From contig NZ_PKRT01000001.1 in NCBI RefSeq assembly GCF_002855555.1, positions 806,001 to 870,000 on the forward strand: a DNA stretch of 64,000 bases. Direction: 5' to 3'. How positions within the stretch are numbered: the stretch's first letter is position 1; each line of letters begins with the position of its first letter. This DNA comes from Novosphingobium sp. TH158. Lineage in GTDB: Bacteria > Pseudomonadota > Alphaproteobacteria > Sphingomonadales > Sphingomonadaceae. The notes under the pieces were generated by a model that saw only the letters and a list, made by a program, of their open reading frames with translations, ran no database searches and was not told the DNA's origin. The position numbers and the translations under genes were made by a program. Below are positions 33,450 through 41,313 of this stretch, piece after piece.

Positions 33450-34949
33450 ATGAACATCTCGCTGATCCTCGAAATGGCGGCAGAAGCCGCCCCCGATCGC
33501 GTTGCGCTGGTTTGCGATGGCAAGCGCTGGACCTATGCCGACCTGCTGGCTGCCGCGCGCGGCGCGTTCGAGCTGATCCAGGAATCGGGCGCGGAATATG
33601 TCGCCCTGCTTGATGAAAGCAGCGAGGCTGCGGTGATCGCGCTGTTCGGCGCGGCGCTTGCCGGCGTGCCCTATTGCCCGCTCAACTACCGCCTGGCGGA
33701 CGAGGATCTGGCTGCCCTGCTCGGCCGCATTGCCCCGGCCCTGGTGGTCGGCGATGAAGAGCGCGTTGACCGCATTGCCGGGGATCAGGGACACACGGTG
33801 TTCAGCCGCGAGCTCTTCAGCCTCAAGGCGCAGGAAACCGTGCCGGCTGACGATGCGCGCGAGTTTGATCCGGGCGAAGGCGTAGCGGTGCAGTTGTTCA
33901 CCAGCGGCACGACTGCGGCGCCCAAGGCGGCGATCCTGCGCCATTCGAACCTGCTGGGCTATATCCTTGGCACGGTCGAATTCGCATCGGCCGAGGAAAG
34001 CGACGCCGCGCTGGTCGTGGTCCCACCCTATCACATCGCCGGCATTTCGGCGCTGATGAGCTCAATCTACTCGAACCGCCGCATCGTCATGCTGCCCAGC
34101 TTCTCGCCGGAAGCCTGGCTGAAGCTGGTCGAGCAGGAGCAGGTCACCAACGCGTTCGTCGTGCCGACCATGCTGGGCCGCATCATCGACGCGTTCGAGA
34201 AGGCACCCGGCACCAACGTCGCCTCGCTGCGCGCCATCGCCTATGGCGGCGGCAAGATGCCGCTGGAAGTCATCACCAAGGCCCTGGAACGCTTCCCGGA
34301 TGCCGGCTTTACCAACGCCTATGGCCTGACCGAGACCAGCAGCACCATTGCGCTTTTGGGACCGGACGACCACCGCGCTGCACTGGCTTCGGACGATCCG
34401 AAGATCCGCGCGCGCCTCACCTCGCTGGGCCAGCCGCTGCCGACCGTGGAGATCGAGATCCGCGACGAAGACGGCAAGGCGCTGGGCCCGGGCGAAGCCG
34501 GCGAAATCTTTGTTCGCGGTGACCAGGTCTCCGGCGAATACAAGGAAAAGAGCGCACTGGTAGAAGGCGGCTGGTTCCCCACCCGCGACGCTGGTTTCAT
34601 CGACGAGGACGGCTATCTCTTCCTCTCGGGCCGCGCCGATGACGTGATCGTGCGCGGCGGCGAGAACATGAGCCCCGGCGAGATCGAGGACGTGCTGCTT
34701 ACCCATCCCGCCATCGCCGATGCCTGCGCCTGCGCGGTGCCTTCGGTCGAATGGGGCGAAGCGGTTGGCGTTGCCGTTGTCACCCGCGAAGGCCACCAGC
34801 AGCCCGAGGAAAGCGAGCTCAAGGAATTGATCCGCGGTCGCCTGCGTTCGAGCCGCGTCCCCGAAAAGGTCGCCTTCGTGGCAGAGCTGCCCTACAACGA
34901 AATGGGCAAGTTGCTGCGCCGCGAGGTCAAGAAGATCCTTGCCGACTGA
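33450..34949 (+). CDS. AMP-dependent acyl-CoA synthetase (ANL superfamily)
   Basis: 499 residues from ATG 33450. The P-loop reads TSGTTAAPKAAILRH, with Ala-Ala where most relatives have Gly-x; the adenine motif is NAYGLTETSS, the hinge is TRDAGFIDEDGYLFLSGRADD (DAGF in place of GDxG), and the C-terminal catalytic Lys is in NEMGKLLRREV. All catalytic positions look usable, so it should activate a carboxylic acid as acyl-AMP and acyl-CoA. Its last codons overlap the TTG start of the permuted CoA-transferase. Acid specificity unknown. Confidence 0.92.
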   Translation: MNISLILEMAAEAAPDRVALVCDGKRWTYADLLAAARGAFELIQESGAEYVALLDESSEAAVIALFGAALAGVPYCPLNYRLADEDLAALLGRIAPALVVGDEERVDRIAGDQGHTVFSRELFSLKAQETVPADDAREFDPGEGVAVQLFTSGTTAAPKAAILRHSNLLGYILGTVEFASAEESDAALVVVPPYHIAGISALMSSIYSNRRIVMLPSFSPEAWLKLVEQEQVTNAFVVPTMLGRIIDAFEKAPGTNVASLRAIAYGGGKMPLEVITKALERFPDAGFTNAYGLTETSSTIALLGPDDHRAALASDDPKIRARLTSLGQPLPTVEIEIRDEDGKALGPGEAGEIFVRGDQVSGEYKEKSALVEGGWFPTRDAGFIDEDGYLFLSGRADDVIVRGGENMSPGEIEDVLLTHPAIADACACAVPSVEWGEAVGVAVVTREGHQQPEESELKELIRGRLRSSRVPEKVAFVAELPYNEMGKLLRREVKKILAD

Positions 34950-36123
34950 CACGTCAGCCGGGCTGGCCATTCCGCTCACCCGCTGGGCGGATGGCAGGCT
35001 TGGAGAACTCGCCGCTTCGACGGGATCCGCCGCGATTGCAAAGCTTCGCGGCAGGACCTTGGTGGGTGAACGCGCGCAGATCAACGCCTTCAGGATACCG
35101 GGTCGCCGCTCGGCAGGCGGTGGCAGCCAGCTGATAGCCGCACAGGGCGGCTGGGTGGCGATCAACCTGTCGCGCAGCGATGACCGGGACCTGCTGCCCG
35201 CGCTGTTCGAAACACAAATGCTGGACTGCAACGACCTTGGCGAGGTCGTCGAACTGGCCTTTGCCCGCAGCGCCAGCGATCTTGTCGCGCGGGGCCGGGA
35301 AATGGGCATGGCGATTGCCTGGGACCAAGAGGTGCCTGCCAGCCCCGCGATGGAAACCTTGGCAGAAACAGCAATCGCCCCGGCGCAAAGTGACCGGCCG
35401 CTGGTTGTCGATCTATCCGCGTTGTGGGCCGGCCCGCTATGCGGCCACCTGCTGCACCTGGCTGGCGCGCAGGTGGTCAAGGTGGAGAGCGAAAAGCGTC
35501 CCGATGCCATGCGGGATGGCGATCCGGGGCTGTTTCACCTGCTGAACGGCGGCAAGGACAATGTCGCGATCGACATTTCAAGCCGCGATGGCCTGGCCGC
35601 ACTTCATAGCTTGCTGGAGAGGGCAGACATGGTGATCGAGGCCGCCCGCCCCCGCGCCTTGCGCCAGCTGGGCATCGATGCGGACGCACTGGTCCGCACC
35701 CAACCGGGCAAGGTCTGGCTGACAATTACGGGACACGGCACGCGCGGCGCTGCCGCAGACTGGATTGGCTTCGGCGACGATTGCGCCGTTGCGGGGGGGC
35801 TTTCGTCCGCGCTGTTCGAAGCGAGCGGGGCGATGGGCTTCGTCGGCGACGCCATTGCCGACCCGCTCACCGGTATCACCGCCGCAGCCGCCGGCTGGCA
35901 GGCGTGGCGTTCCGGCCGCGGCGGACGCATGGTATTCTCGATGAGCGGGATCGTTCGGGATGCCATAGCCGCCGAACGTGCGGCGGACAGGAACCGCTTC
36001 TTCCGGGAGCTGAATGACTGGGCGGCGGCGCATGGGCGTCGCTTCCCGGCAGTCGGCGAACGCGTCCCGGCCGGCCCCCTGCGCGATATCGGAGCAGACA
36101 ACGCGGCGTGGCTGCCGTGCTGA
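34939..36123 (+). CDS. CoA-transferase-related protein with permuted domain order
   Basis: 394 residues from TTG 34939 (overlapping the ligase stop by 11 bases; no ATG is available). The CaiB Rossmann signature LVVDLSALWAGPLCGHLLHLAGAQVVKVES begins only at residue 155, with candidate catalytic Asp304 or Asp308 in FVGDAIADPLTG. Residues 40-140 (AAQGGWVAINLSRSDD, then a helix and MGMAIAWDQEVPAS) look like the CaiB small domain (ADGWVAI, then EMGxPxAPV), which normally follows the catalytic Asp. The C-terminus stops about 90 residues after the Asp. So the protein appears circularly permuted. It should still bind CoA esters; activity is unproven. Confidence 0.75.
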   Translation: MPTDTSAGLAIPLTRWADGRLGELAASTGSAAIAKLRGRTLVGERAQINAFRIPGRRSAGGGSQLIAAQGGWVAINLSRSDDRDLLPALFETQMLDCNDLGEVVELAFARSASDLVARGREMGMAIAWDQEVPASPAMETLAETAIAPAQSDRPLVVDLSALWAGPLCGHLLHLAGAQVVKVESEKRPDAMRDGDPGLFHLLNGGKDNVAIDISSRDGLAALHSLLERADMVIEAARPRALRQLGIDADALVRTQPGKVWLTITGHGTRGAAADWIGFGDDCAVAGGLSSALFEASGAMGFVGDAIADPLTGITAAAAGWQAWRSGRGGRMVFSMSGIVRDAIAAERAADRNRFFRELNDWAAAHGRRFPAVGERVPAGPLRDIGADNAAWLPC

Positions 36124-37490
36124 TCCGCAATGCCGAAGTCTGGGGACTGGGCCCCGCAGACCTTCGTCTTGCCGATGGCGTGATCCGGTCGGTCGGCAAG
36201 TTGCAGCCCCTCGCCGGCGAGCCAGTTCTCGATGCTGCCGGGGGTGCCTTGCTGCCGGGACTGCACGATCATCACCTTCACCTCGCCTCGGCTGCCGTGC
36301 GGCGCCAGTCGGTCGTCTGCGGCCCGCCTGAGGTCACGACGGCAGAGCAACTGGCCCAGCGGATTCTCTCCGTTCCAGGCGATGGCTGGATCAGGGGCAT
36401 TCTCTATCACGACAGCGTCATGGGCCTTCCGGACGCGCAGGCGCTTGACCGGATGGTGCGTGATCGGCCGCTGCGCATCCAGCACCGTTCCGGACGCATG
36501 TGGCTGCTCAACTCGCTGGCGCTCCAAAACCTGCTTGCCCTCTCCCCGCCTCCGGCCGGGCTGGAACGCGAAGCCGGGCATTATACCGGCCACCTGTTCG
36601 ATGAAGACACCTGGCTGCGCCGGACGCTTAACGCCAGTCCGCCGCCGCTTGGCGACATCTCCCGCGAACTCGCACGCTTTGGCGTAACCGGGCTGACCGA
36701 TATGTCGCCATCGAACACCCCGGAGACGCTTGACTGGTTCTCCGCCGCACAGGCTTCCGGCCAGCTGCGCCAGCACCTGCTGATGGCAGGCACGCTGGAG
36801 CTGGCGCGCGGCCCGGCAAAGCTGCACCTGCACGAAAACGCCCTGCCCGATTTCGACGAGGTCCTGGCCTTCATCCGCACCGCGCACGGGCTCGGCAGGC
36901 CGCTGGCGGTCCACTGCACGACCGAGACAGAGCTGGTCTTCACCCTCGCCGCCCTCGAAGCGGCTGGAACCATGCCGGGCGACCGGATCGAACACGCGGG
37001 CATCGCCACTGACGACCATATCGCCCGCATCGCGGACATGGGCCTTGCCGTGGTCAGCCAGCCGCATTTCATTGCCGAGCGGGGTGACCAATACCGGGCG
37101 GACGTGGAGCCGGCGCAGGTGCCGCTACTCTACCGGCTTGCCTCTTTCAAGCGGGCCGGCGTGACGCTGGCGGCAGGCAGCGACGCGCCGTTCGGGTCGC
37201 TGGATCCTTGGGCAGCCATGCGCGCGGCAGTTACGCGGCGCACTCCTTCCGGTGCAGTGATCGGACCGGACGAGGCACTTACGCCCGAGGAGGCGCTTGC
37301 GCTCTACCTTGCCGACCCGGAAGACCTCTCGCGCCTCAGGACCATATCCGAAGGGACGCGGGCAGACCTTTGCCTCCTCCGCACAGGCTGGGCCGAGGCC
37401 CGCGAGCGGCTTGATGCATCAATCGTCCGCGCGACTTTCATCGCCGGTGATCTCGTCCACCAGTCCCCATTCGAGGGCGGTGCGGGCTGA
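36108..37490 (+). CDS. Amidohydrolase_3 (YtcJ-like) family protein
   Basis: 460 residues from GTG 36108 (GTG 36117 also possible), overlapping the previous stop by 16 bases. Metal ligands: HDHHLH near 52-57, His in AVHCTTETE, His in IEHAGIA and Asp in AAGSDAPFGS; the loop SQPHFIAERGDQY is typical of the group. These enzymes hydrolyse amides, imides or enol-lactones. There is no signal peptide, so it acts in the cytoplasm. It is the last rightward gene of the permuted-enzyme unit; its final 24 codons overlap the convergent crotonase gene by 72 bases. Confidence 0.85.
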   Translation: MAAVLIRNAEVWGLGPADLRLADGVIRSVGKLQPLAGEPVLDAAGGALLPGLHDHHLHLASAAVRRQSVVCGPPEVTTAEQLAQRILSVPGDGWIRGILYHDSVMGLPDAQALDRMVRDRPLRIQHRSGRMWLLNSLALQNLLALSPPPAGLEREAGHYTGHLFDEDTWLRRTLNASPPPLGDISRELARFGVTGLTDMSPSNTPETLDWFSAAQASGQLRQHLLMAGTLELARGPAKLHLHENALPDFDEVLAFIRTAHGLGRPLAVHCTTETELVFTLAALEAAGTMPGDRIEHAGIATDDHIARIADMGLAVVSQPHFIAERGDQYRADVEPAQVPLLYRLASFKRAGVTLAAGSDAPFGSLDPWAAMRAAVTRRTPSGAVIGPDEALTPEEALALYLADPEDLSRLRTISEGTRADLCLLRTGWAEARERLDASIVRATFIAGDLVHQSPFEGGAG

Positions 37491-38387
37491 AATCCTGCGG
37501 CCGGACAGGATCATCTCGCAGGTGCGCTGGTGCCCGATCCGCCGGGTAAGCGAAACGCAGCCGCCCGCGCCGGGCAGCAGGCCCATCGCCAGTTCCGGCA
37601 GCTGGAACCAGGCGCGCGACGTTGCCGTGATCCGGCGGGCATAGGCTGCAAGCTCCAGCCCGGCACCCACGCAGGCACCGTCGATATGGACTTCCATCTT
37701 GTGCCCGCAACCGGCGGCCCAGCGCGCCGGCAAGGTCTGGCTACGGATAGCATGAGCCTGCGCCGGATCGCGGGTGGTGCCGAATTCGCCAAGATCGGCC
37801 CCCAGTGAAAAGGCCTTCCCCCGCGCCCTGACCAGAACCTGTTCGATCGTATCGTCCACCACGGCCAGCTGCAGCATGGTGTTAAGGGCATCCCGCATCG
37901 GACGGTCGATGGCATTGCCTGCCGCCGCACGGTCGAACGTGAGGGTGAGCACTTCCTCATGCCGTTCGGCCAGGACATTGCCTTCGGGCATATCGGCAAG
38001 CGGCCGCGGGCGACCCTCCAGCCAGCGGGCAAATTCGCCGCTGCCCTGCAACACGCCATAGGCCAGCGATTCCATCGTCAGGCCATCGGTCAGCGACATG
38101 CCGGGCAAGCTGCGGAGCAAGTCAACGATTACCCGCGCTGCCAGCGGATTGGCGGAAATGGCTGCATAGAGATTCTCGGCTGCGGCCCGGTCCCTGACGC
38201 GACAATCGACCGCACTGGCCAAGGGTTCGGGGGCATCGCCGATGAGAATTACGGGAGTCTGCGGAAGGACGATTCGGTCGGACCAATCGCAATCGGGCGT
38301 CCATTCCACGAACAGGCACGCTGAGTCCAGCGATGCTTGCGCATGCCAGAGCCGATTGGCCGGAACGATGGTCTCGATGAAAGGCAT
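37419..38387 (-). CDS. Crotonase-family enoyl-CoA hydratase with permuted C-terminal segment
   Basis: 322 residues. The crotonase core spans 139-313: FSLGADL at 193-199, ACVGAGLEL at 238-246, Glu265 in LPELAMGLLPGAGG and ALEWGLVDE at 304-312, after which the protein ends abruptly. Normal crotonases continue with about 60 helical residues. A segment of just that type (residues 72-128: AAENLYAAISANPLAARV, then LTMESLAYGVLQGSGEFARWL) lies in front of the core instead. Thus the C-terminal helices appear moved to the N-terminus. It should still hydrate or isomerise an enoyl-CoA. Convergent with the amidohydrolase_3 gene and divergent from the IclR gene. Confidence 0.8.
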   Translation of the reverse strand: MPFIETIVPANRLWHAQASLDSACLFVEWTPDCDWSDRIVLPQTPVILIGDAPEPLASAVDCRVRDRAAAENLYAAISANPLAARVIVDLLRSLPGMSLTDGLTMESLAYGVLQGSGEFARWLEGRPRPLADMPEGNVLAERHEEVLTLTFDRAAAGNAIDRPMRDALNTMLQLAVVDDTIEQVLVRARGKAFSLGADLGEFGTTRDPAQAHAIRSQTLPARWAAGCGHKMEVHIDGACVGAGLELAAYARRITATSRAWFQLPELAMGLLPGAGGCVSLTRRIGHQRTCEMILSGRRISARTALEWGLVDEITGDESRADD

Positions 38388-38496
38388 GGCTTGTCCCTAG
38401 CTGATTCCCGCCACTTTTTCGCCCATGCGATGCCGCCATCGCCCCTGCGGGCTTTGAAACATGCGTTCAAAAAAACGAGGTTGTCTCATTTTCCGT

Positions 38497-38525
38497 TTGA
38501 CAGACCCCCTCCGCGATTCAATCAT
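38497..38525 (+). promoter_or_regulatory. Promoter of the IclR gene
   Basis: A perfect TTGACA -35 (38497-38502), 17-base spacer and AATCAT -10 (38520-38525) lie 30 bases before the IclR start at 38555, followed by GGGAGAG. The region between this gene and the divergent crotonase also carries AT-rich ATTAAT around 38528, a possible autoregulatory site. Confidence 0.55.
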
Positions 38526-38554
38526 GCGATTAATTAGCGAATGGGAGAGTAGCT

Positions 38555-39364
38555 ATGGCATCGGTCTCGAACTCGTCCAACAAGGCAAAAATTGCCAAGC
38601 GCGTTATCGAAGTGTTGGATTATTTCGACGACGACCATCGCGAAGCAACGGTGATGGATATCGTGCGGCGCTACAACCGTCCGCAATCGAGCACCTCCGA
38701 GCTGCTTTCGAGCCTGGTTGACCTGGGCCTGCTCTACAAGGATCCCTATTCCCGCTCCTACAGCCTCAGCCCGCGCGCCGCGCTGCTGGGCACCAACGGC
38801 CAGTCCGGCATGGCCCGTGACGGTCGTATCGTTCGCCTGATCGATCGCCTTGCCGCCCAGACCGGCCTGGCTGTCGCGCTCTACGGCATGGTCGGCCTCA
38901 ACGCGCAGATCGTTTCGTGGCGTTCGGGTTCGCGTCAGGGCCAGGGGAAGCAGCGCGCGCTTTACGGCGGCATGCAGGAGCCGCTGCTCGAATCCGCCGT
39001 GGGTTGGCTGATGCTTTCGACGATCCCGCAGCCGCGCCGCGATGGTGTGCTGCGTCGCCTGATCGCCGAGGCTGCCGATGACCGCAAGGTTCCCTTCGCT
39101 GATCTCAGCACCCGCGTGGTGCAATGCGCCGATACCGGCGTGGGCATCGGCCAGGCCGGATTCGGCACCGGTGCGGAAATGGTAACGGTGCTGCTGCCGG
39201 ACCAGCCGGAAGATCACCCGATGGCGATCGCGCTGGTCTATGCGCCTGACAGCCAGATCAGCACGGAAAGCCTTGCCGGCTGCATCCGCGATTCGATCGC
39301 GCATTGCCTGCTGGGCGAGGAAGCAGCCCCGGCCAGCCTCGAAGCGGTCCCCCACGCCGCCTGA
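38555..39364 (+). CDS. IclR family transcriptional regulator
   Basis: 269 residues. The N-terminal winged helix (AKRVIEVLDYFDDDHREATVMDIVRRYNRPQSSTSELLSSL, about 14-55) is followed by an IclR effector domain (AAQTGLAVALYGMVGLNAQIV, and the closing TVLLPDQ and ALVYAP strands). ATG 38555 follows GGGAGAG. IclR proteins usually control aromatic or acyl catabolic genes in response to an acid ligand. Its place beside the permuted-enzyme unit, divergent to the crotonase, makes it the most likely regulator of that unit. Confidence 0.9.
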   Translation: MASVSNSSNKAKIAKRVIEVLDYFDDDHREATVMDIVRRYNRPQSSTSELLSSLVDLGLLYKDPYSRSYSLSPRAALLGTNGQSGMARDGRIVRLIDRLAAQTGLAVALYGMVGLNAQIVSWRSGSRQGQGKQRALYGGMQEPLLESAVGWLMLSTIPQPRRDGVLRRLIAEAADDRKVPFADLSTRVVQCADTGVGIGQAGFGTGAEMVTVLLPDQPEDHPMAIALVYAPDSQISTESLAGCIRDSIAHCLLGEEAAPASLEAVPHAA

Positions 39365-39379
39365 GCGCAGCGGCGCAGA

Positions 39380-40093
39380 TCAGCCTATATCACCGAGCGG
39401 CGCACGGGCGCCCTCGGTGCTGAAATCGACCCGGTCGCCAACCCTCTCGCACTGGTCATAGCGTTCCGGCTGGCTGGCAAAGCAGCTGCCAGGCAAGGCG
39501 CGAAGCGTCTTTTCCGTTTCCCACGGAATCAGCCGCCCATGCGCCACCAGCCCCGCCCATTGCAGCATCCGCGCTTCCGCCCGCGCATCACCCGACAGGG
39601 TGGTGATCCAGGATCGCAAACCGATCAGAGGCAGCCCTGCGGCAGCTTCCGGCGATGACACGACATCGTCCTTCGCCTGCCAGTGCTGCCGGTCCTCGCC
39701 ATTGCGGCGCAGCAGCAGCTCGTTGACGCCATCAACCGGATCGGAAACGTAAATCTCGTAGAGCGTCTCGCCGGCATCGTGGACATGGCGCAGCGCCAGC
39801 TCGGCGAGATCGAACAGGTGCGTGCAGTTCGCCTTCTTGTCGAGCGCCCGTTCCTGCCGTTCGAGCGGCACCCCCAGCCAGTCCGCTTCCAGTTTCGCGA
39901 CCGCACCCGGGCATATGTTCCAGGGCGCGCGTTCCGTCAGCGCTGTCACCGCCGTCACCCGCTCTCCATCGTGCTCCAGCGTCACCGCCATGCGGTGAAC
40001 GTCATCCTCCAGCCTCGAGGTGACCGAACGCTGGGATGGCAGTACGTGAAAGCGGCGGCGGAAGCCGGGCTGCTGGTCGACAGGCAGGGTCAT
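39380..40093 (-). CDS. DUF2889 domain protein
   Basis: 237 residues from ATG 40093 (MTLPVDQQPGFRRRFHVLPSQR); the frame to 40204 is dropped since it runs into the SDR promoter. It carries DUF2889 features: R-x-LEDDVHRMAVTLEHDGERV, PWNICPGAVAKLEADWLG with a conserved Cys, and THLFDLAELALRH. Function of DUF2889 is unknown; members are frequent beside CoA-dependent catabolic genes in sphingomonads and relatives. It sits convergent to IclR (15-base gap) and divergent from the SDR at 40224. Confidence 0.8.
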   Translation of the reverse strand: MTLPVDQQPGFRRRFHVLPSQRSVTSRLEDDVHRMAVTLEHDGERVTAVTALTERAPWNICPGAVAKLEADWLGVPLERQERALDKKANCTHLFDLAELALRHVHDAGETLYEIYVSDPVDGVNELLLRRNGEDRQHWQAKDDVVSSPEAAAGLPLIGLRSWITTLSGDARAEARMLQWAGLVAHGRLIPWETEKTLRALPGSCFASQPERYDQCERVGDRVDFSTEGARAPLGDIG

Positions 40094-40223
40094 TGCCTGA
40101 AGACTACCATGCCCTTGCCGCCACGCGCCATCGCGCCCGCGATTTGGCTTGGGGCCTGTTGATTGTCTGCCCGCCATGCCATCTAGCAGGCACCAACAAG
40201 CCATTCCCGAGAGGAGATTTATT

Positions 40224-41051
40224 GTGAGCGATGTTCTGGGCTACGCCGGCAAGCGGGTTATTGTCACCGGGTGCTTTTCGGGCATGGGCGAGGCGACGGC
40301 CAAGCTGCTGATCGACCTTGGTGCCGAAGTGCACGGTTTCGACTACAAGGACAGCACCCTTCCCCTCGCCAGCTTCACCAAGGTGGACCTGCGCGATGCC
40401 GCCTCGATCGAAGCGGGCATTGCCGGCCTTGGCGGCGGACGCATCGATGCTCTGTTCAACTGCGCCGGCCTGCCCAATGGTTCGTTCGATCCGATGGACG
40501 TGATGAAGGTGAACTTTATCGGCCTGCGCCACCTGACCGAGCAGGTCCTGCCGCTGATGGGTGAAGGCAGCGCCATCGCCAACATCGCCTCCACCGGCGG
40601 CCTCGGCTGGAGCCGCAACATCCCCACCAACATGGAATTCGTCACCACCAAGGGCTGGCAGGCCGCGGTGGACTGGTGCGCGGGTCACATGGACGTGGTG
40701 CGCGAAGGTTATGCCTTCTCCAAGGAAAACGTGATCGTCTGGACCCAGTTCATGGGCGCCCACCTGATCAAGAAGGGCATCCGCATCAACTGCACCCTGC
40801 CCTCGCCCACCCAGACGCCGATGATGGCCGACTTCCACAAGAACTCGGGCAAGGACGTGGTCGACGCCGCAGCCGAACCGCTGGGCCGCTATTCGACGCC
40901 TTATGAACAGGCCGCACCGCTGGTCTGGCTCAACAGCCCCTTCGCGACGATCGTCAACGGCGTGGTCCTGCCGGTTGACGGCGGCTTCATGGGCGGCATT
41001 CCCACCGGCCAGATCGACCTTTCGAAGATGATGCGCCGGGCGGATTCCTGA
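40224..41051 (+). CDS. SDR family oxidoreductase (3-alpha-HSD/coniferyl alcohol dehydrogenase-like)
   Basis: 275 residues from GTG 40224 with GAGGAGA seven bases upstream. Cofactor motif TGCFSGMG near 15-22, a Rossmann acidic Asp in GFDYKD, NCAG at about 81-84 and the active-site Tyr/Lys in YAFSKENVIV. The short core and the insertion before the Tyr resemble the 3-alpha-hydroxysteroid dehydrogenase/coniferyl-alcohol dehydrogenase group, usually NAD-dependent. It would oxidise a secondary or benzylic alcohol. It is monocistronic and lies upstream of TonB receptor 2. Confidence 0.85.
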   Translation: MSDVLGYAGKRVIVTGCFSGMGEATAKLLIDLGAEVHGFDYKDSTLPLASFTKVDLRDAASIEAGIAGLGGGRIDALFNCAGLPNGSFDPMDVMKVNFIGLRHLTEQVLPLMGEGSAIANIASTGGLGWSRNIPTNMEFVTTKGWQAAVDWCAGHMDVVREGYAFSKENVIVWTQFMGAHLIKKGIRINCTLPSPTQTPMMADFHKNSGKDVVDAAAEPLGRYSTPYEQAAPLVWLNSPFATIVNGVVLPVDGGFMGGIPTGQIDLSKMMRRADS

Positions 41052-41086
41052 TCCCGCCCGGATCGTCCGGAATGAAACGTGCCGGG

Positions 41087-41098
41087 TAGCAATTGCTA
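41087..41098. promoter_or_regulatory. Palindrome TAGCAATTGCTA upstream of TonB receptor 2
   Basis: A perfect 12-base palindrome followed by CTAA-N6-TTAG (41096-41109). The TGCTAA half-site it contains is the same as the one repeated four times upstream of TonB receptor 3 (55785-55824). It lies 216 bases before the receptor start. Confidence 0.4.
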
Positions 41099-41140
41099 AA
41101 CTAGCTTAGGATTTCTCCCGGTTTTCCGGACACGACATAC

Positions 41141-41182
41141 TTGACTGCAAGATACCTTCCAATAGTCTGACCACGTGATCAG
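41141..41182 (+). promoter_or_regulatory. Candidate promoter and operator of TonB receptor 2
   Basis: TTGACT (41141-41146) and TAGTCT (41163-41168) are 16 bases apart. Immediately downstream, CTGACCACGTGATCAG (41167-41182) is a palindrome with seven of eight pairs matched, so it would cover the transcription start. The arrangement copies that at the CYP101-like promoter (23145-23192), though the palindromes differ. Confidence 0.45.
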
Positions 41183-41313
41183 GGATGTCCGCGCTTGCGG
41201 TTACCCGGGCAAAGGGCATCCCTTCACGGTACAACGGTGCAAAAGCGCCGGGCCGTAAAATGACAATGGTTCGGCCGGAGCCGCAGTGGTTCCGGCATTC
41301 TTGGGAGGGAACT

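Noticed and set aside
31584..34034. Minus-strand open frame of 816 codons across the CoA-transferase, small protein and ligase
   Set aside because: GC-rich codon bias leaves antisense frames open; all three plus-strand genes have clear families and ribosome sites, and the antisense product has no recognisable domain.
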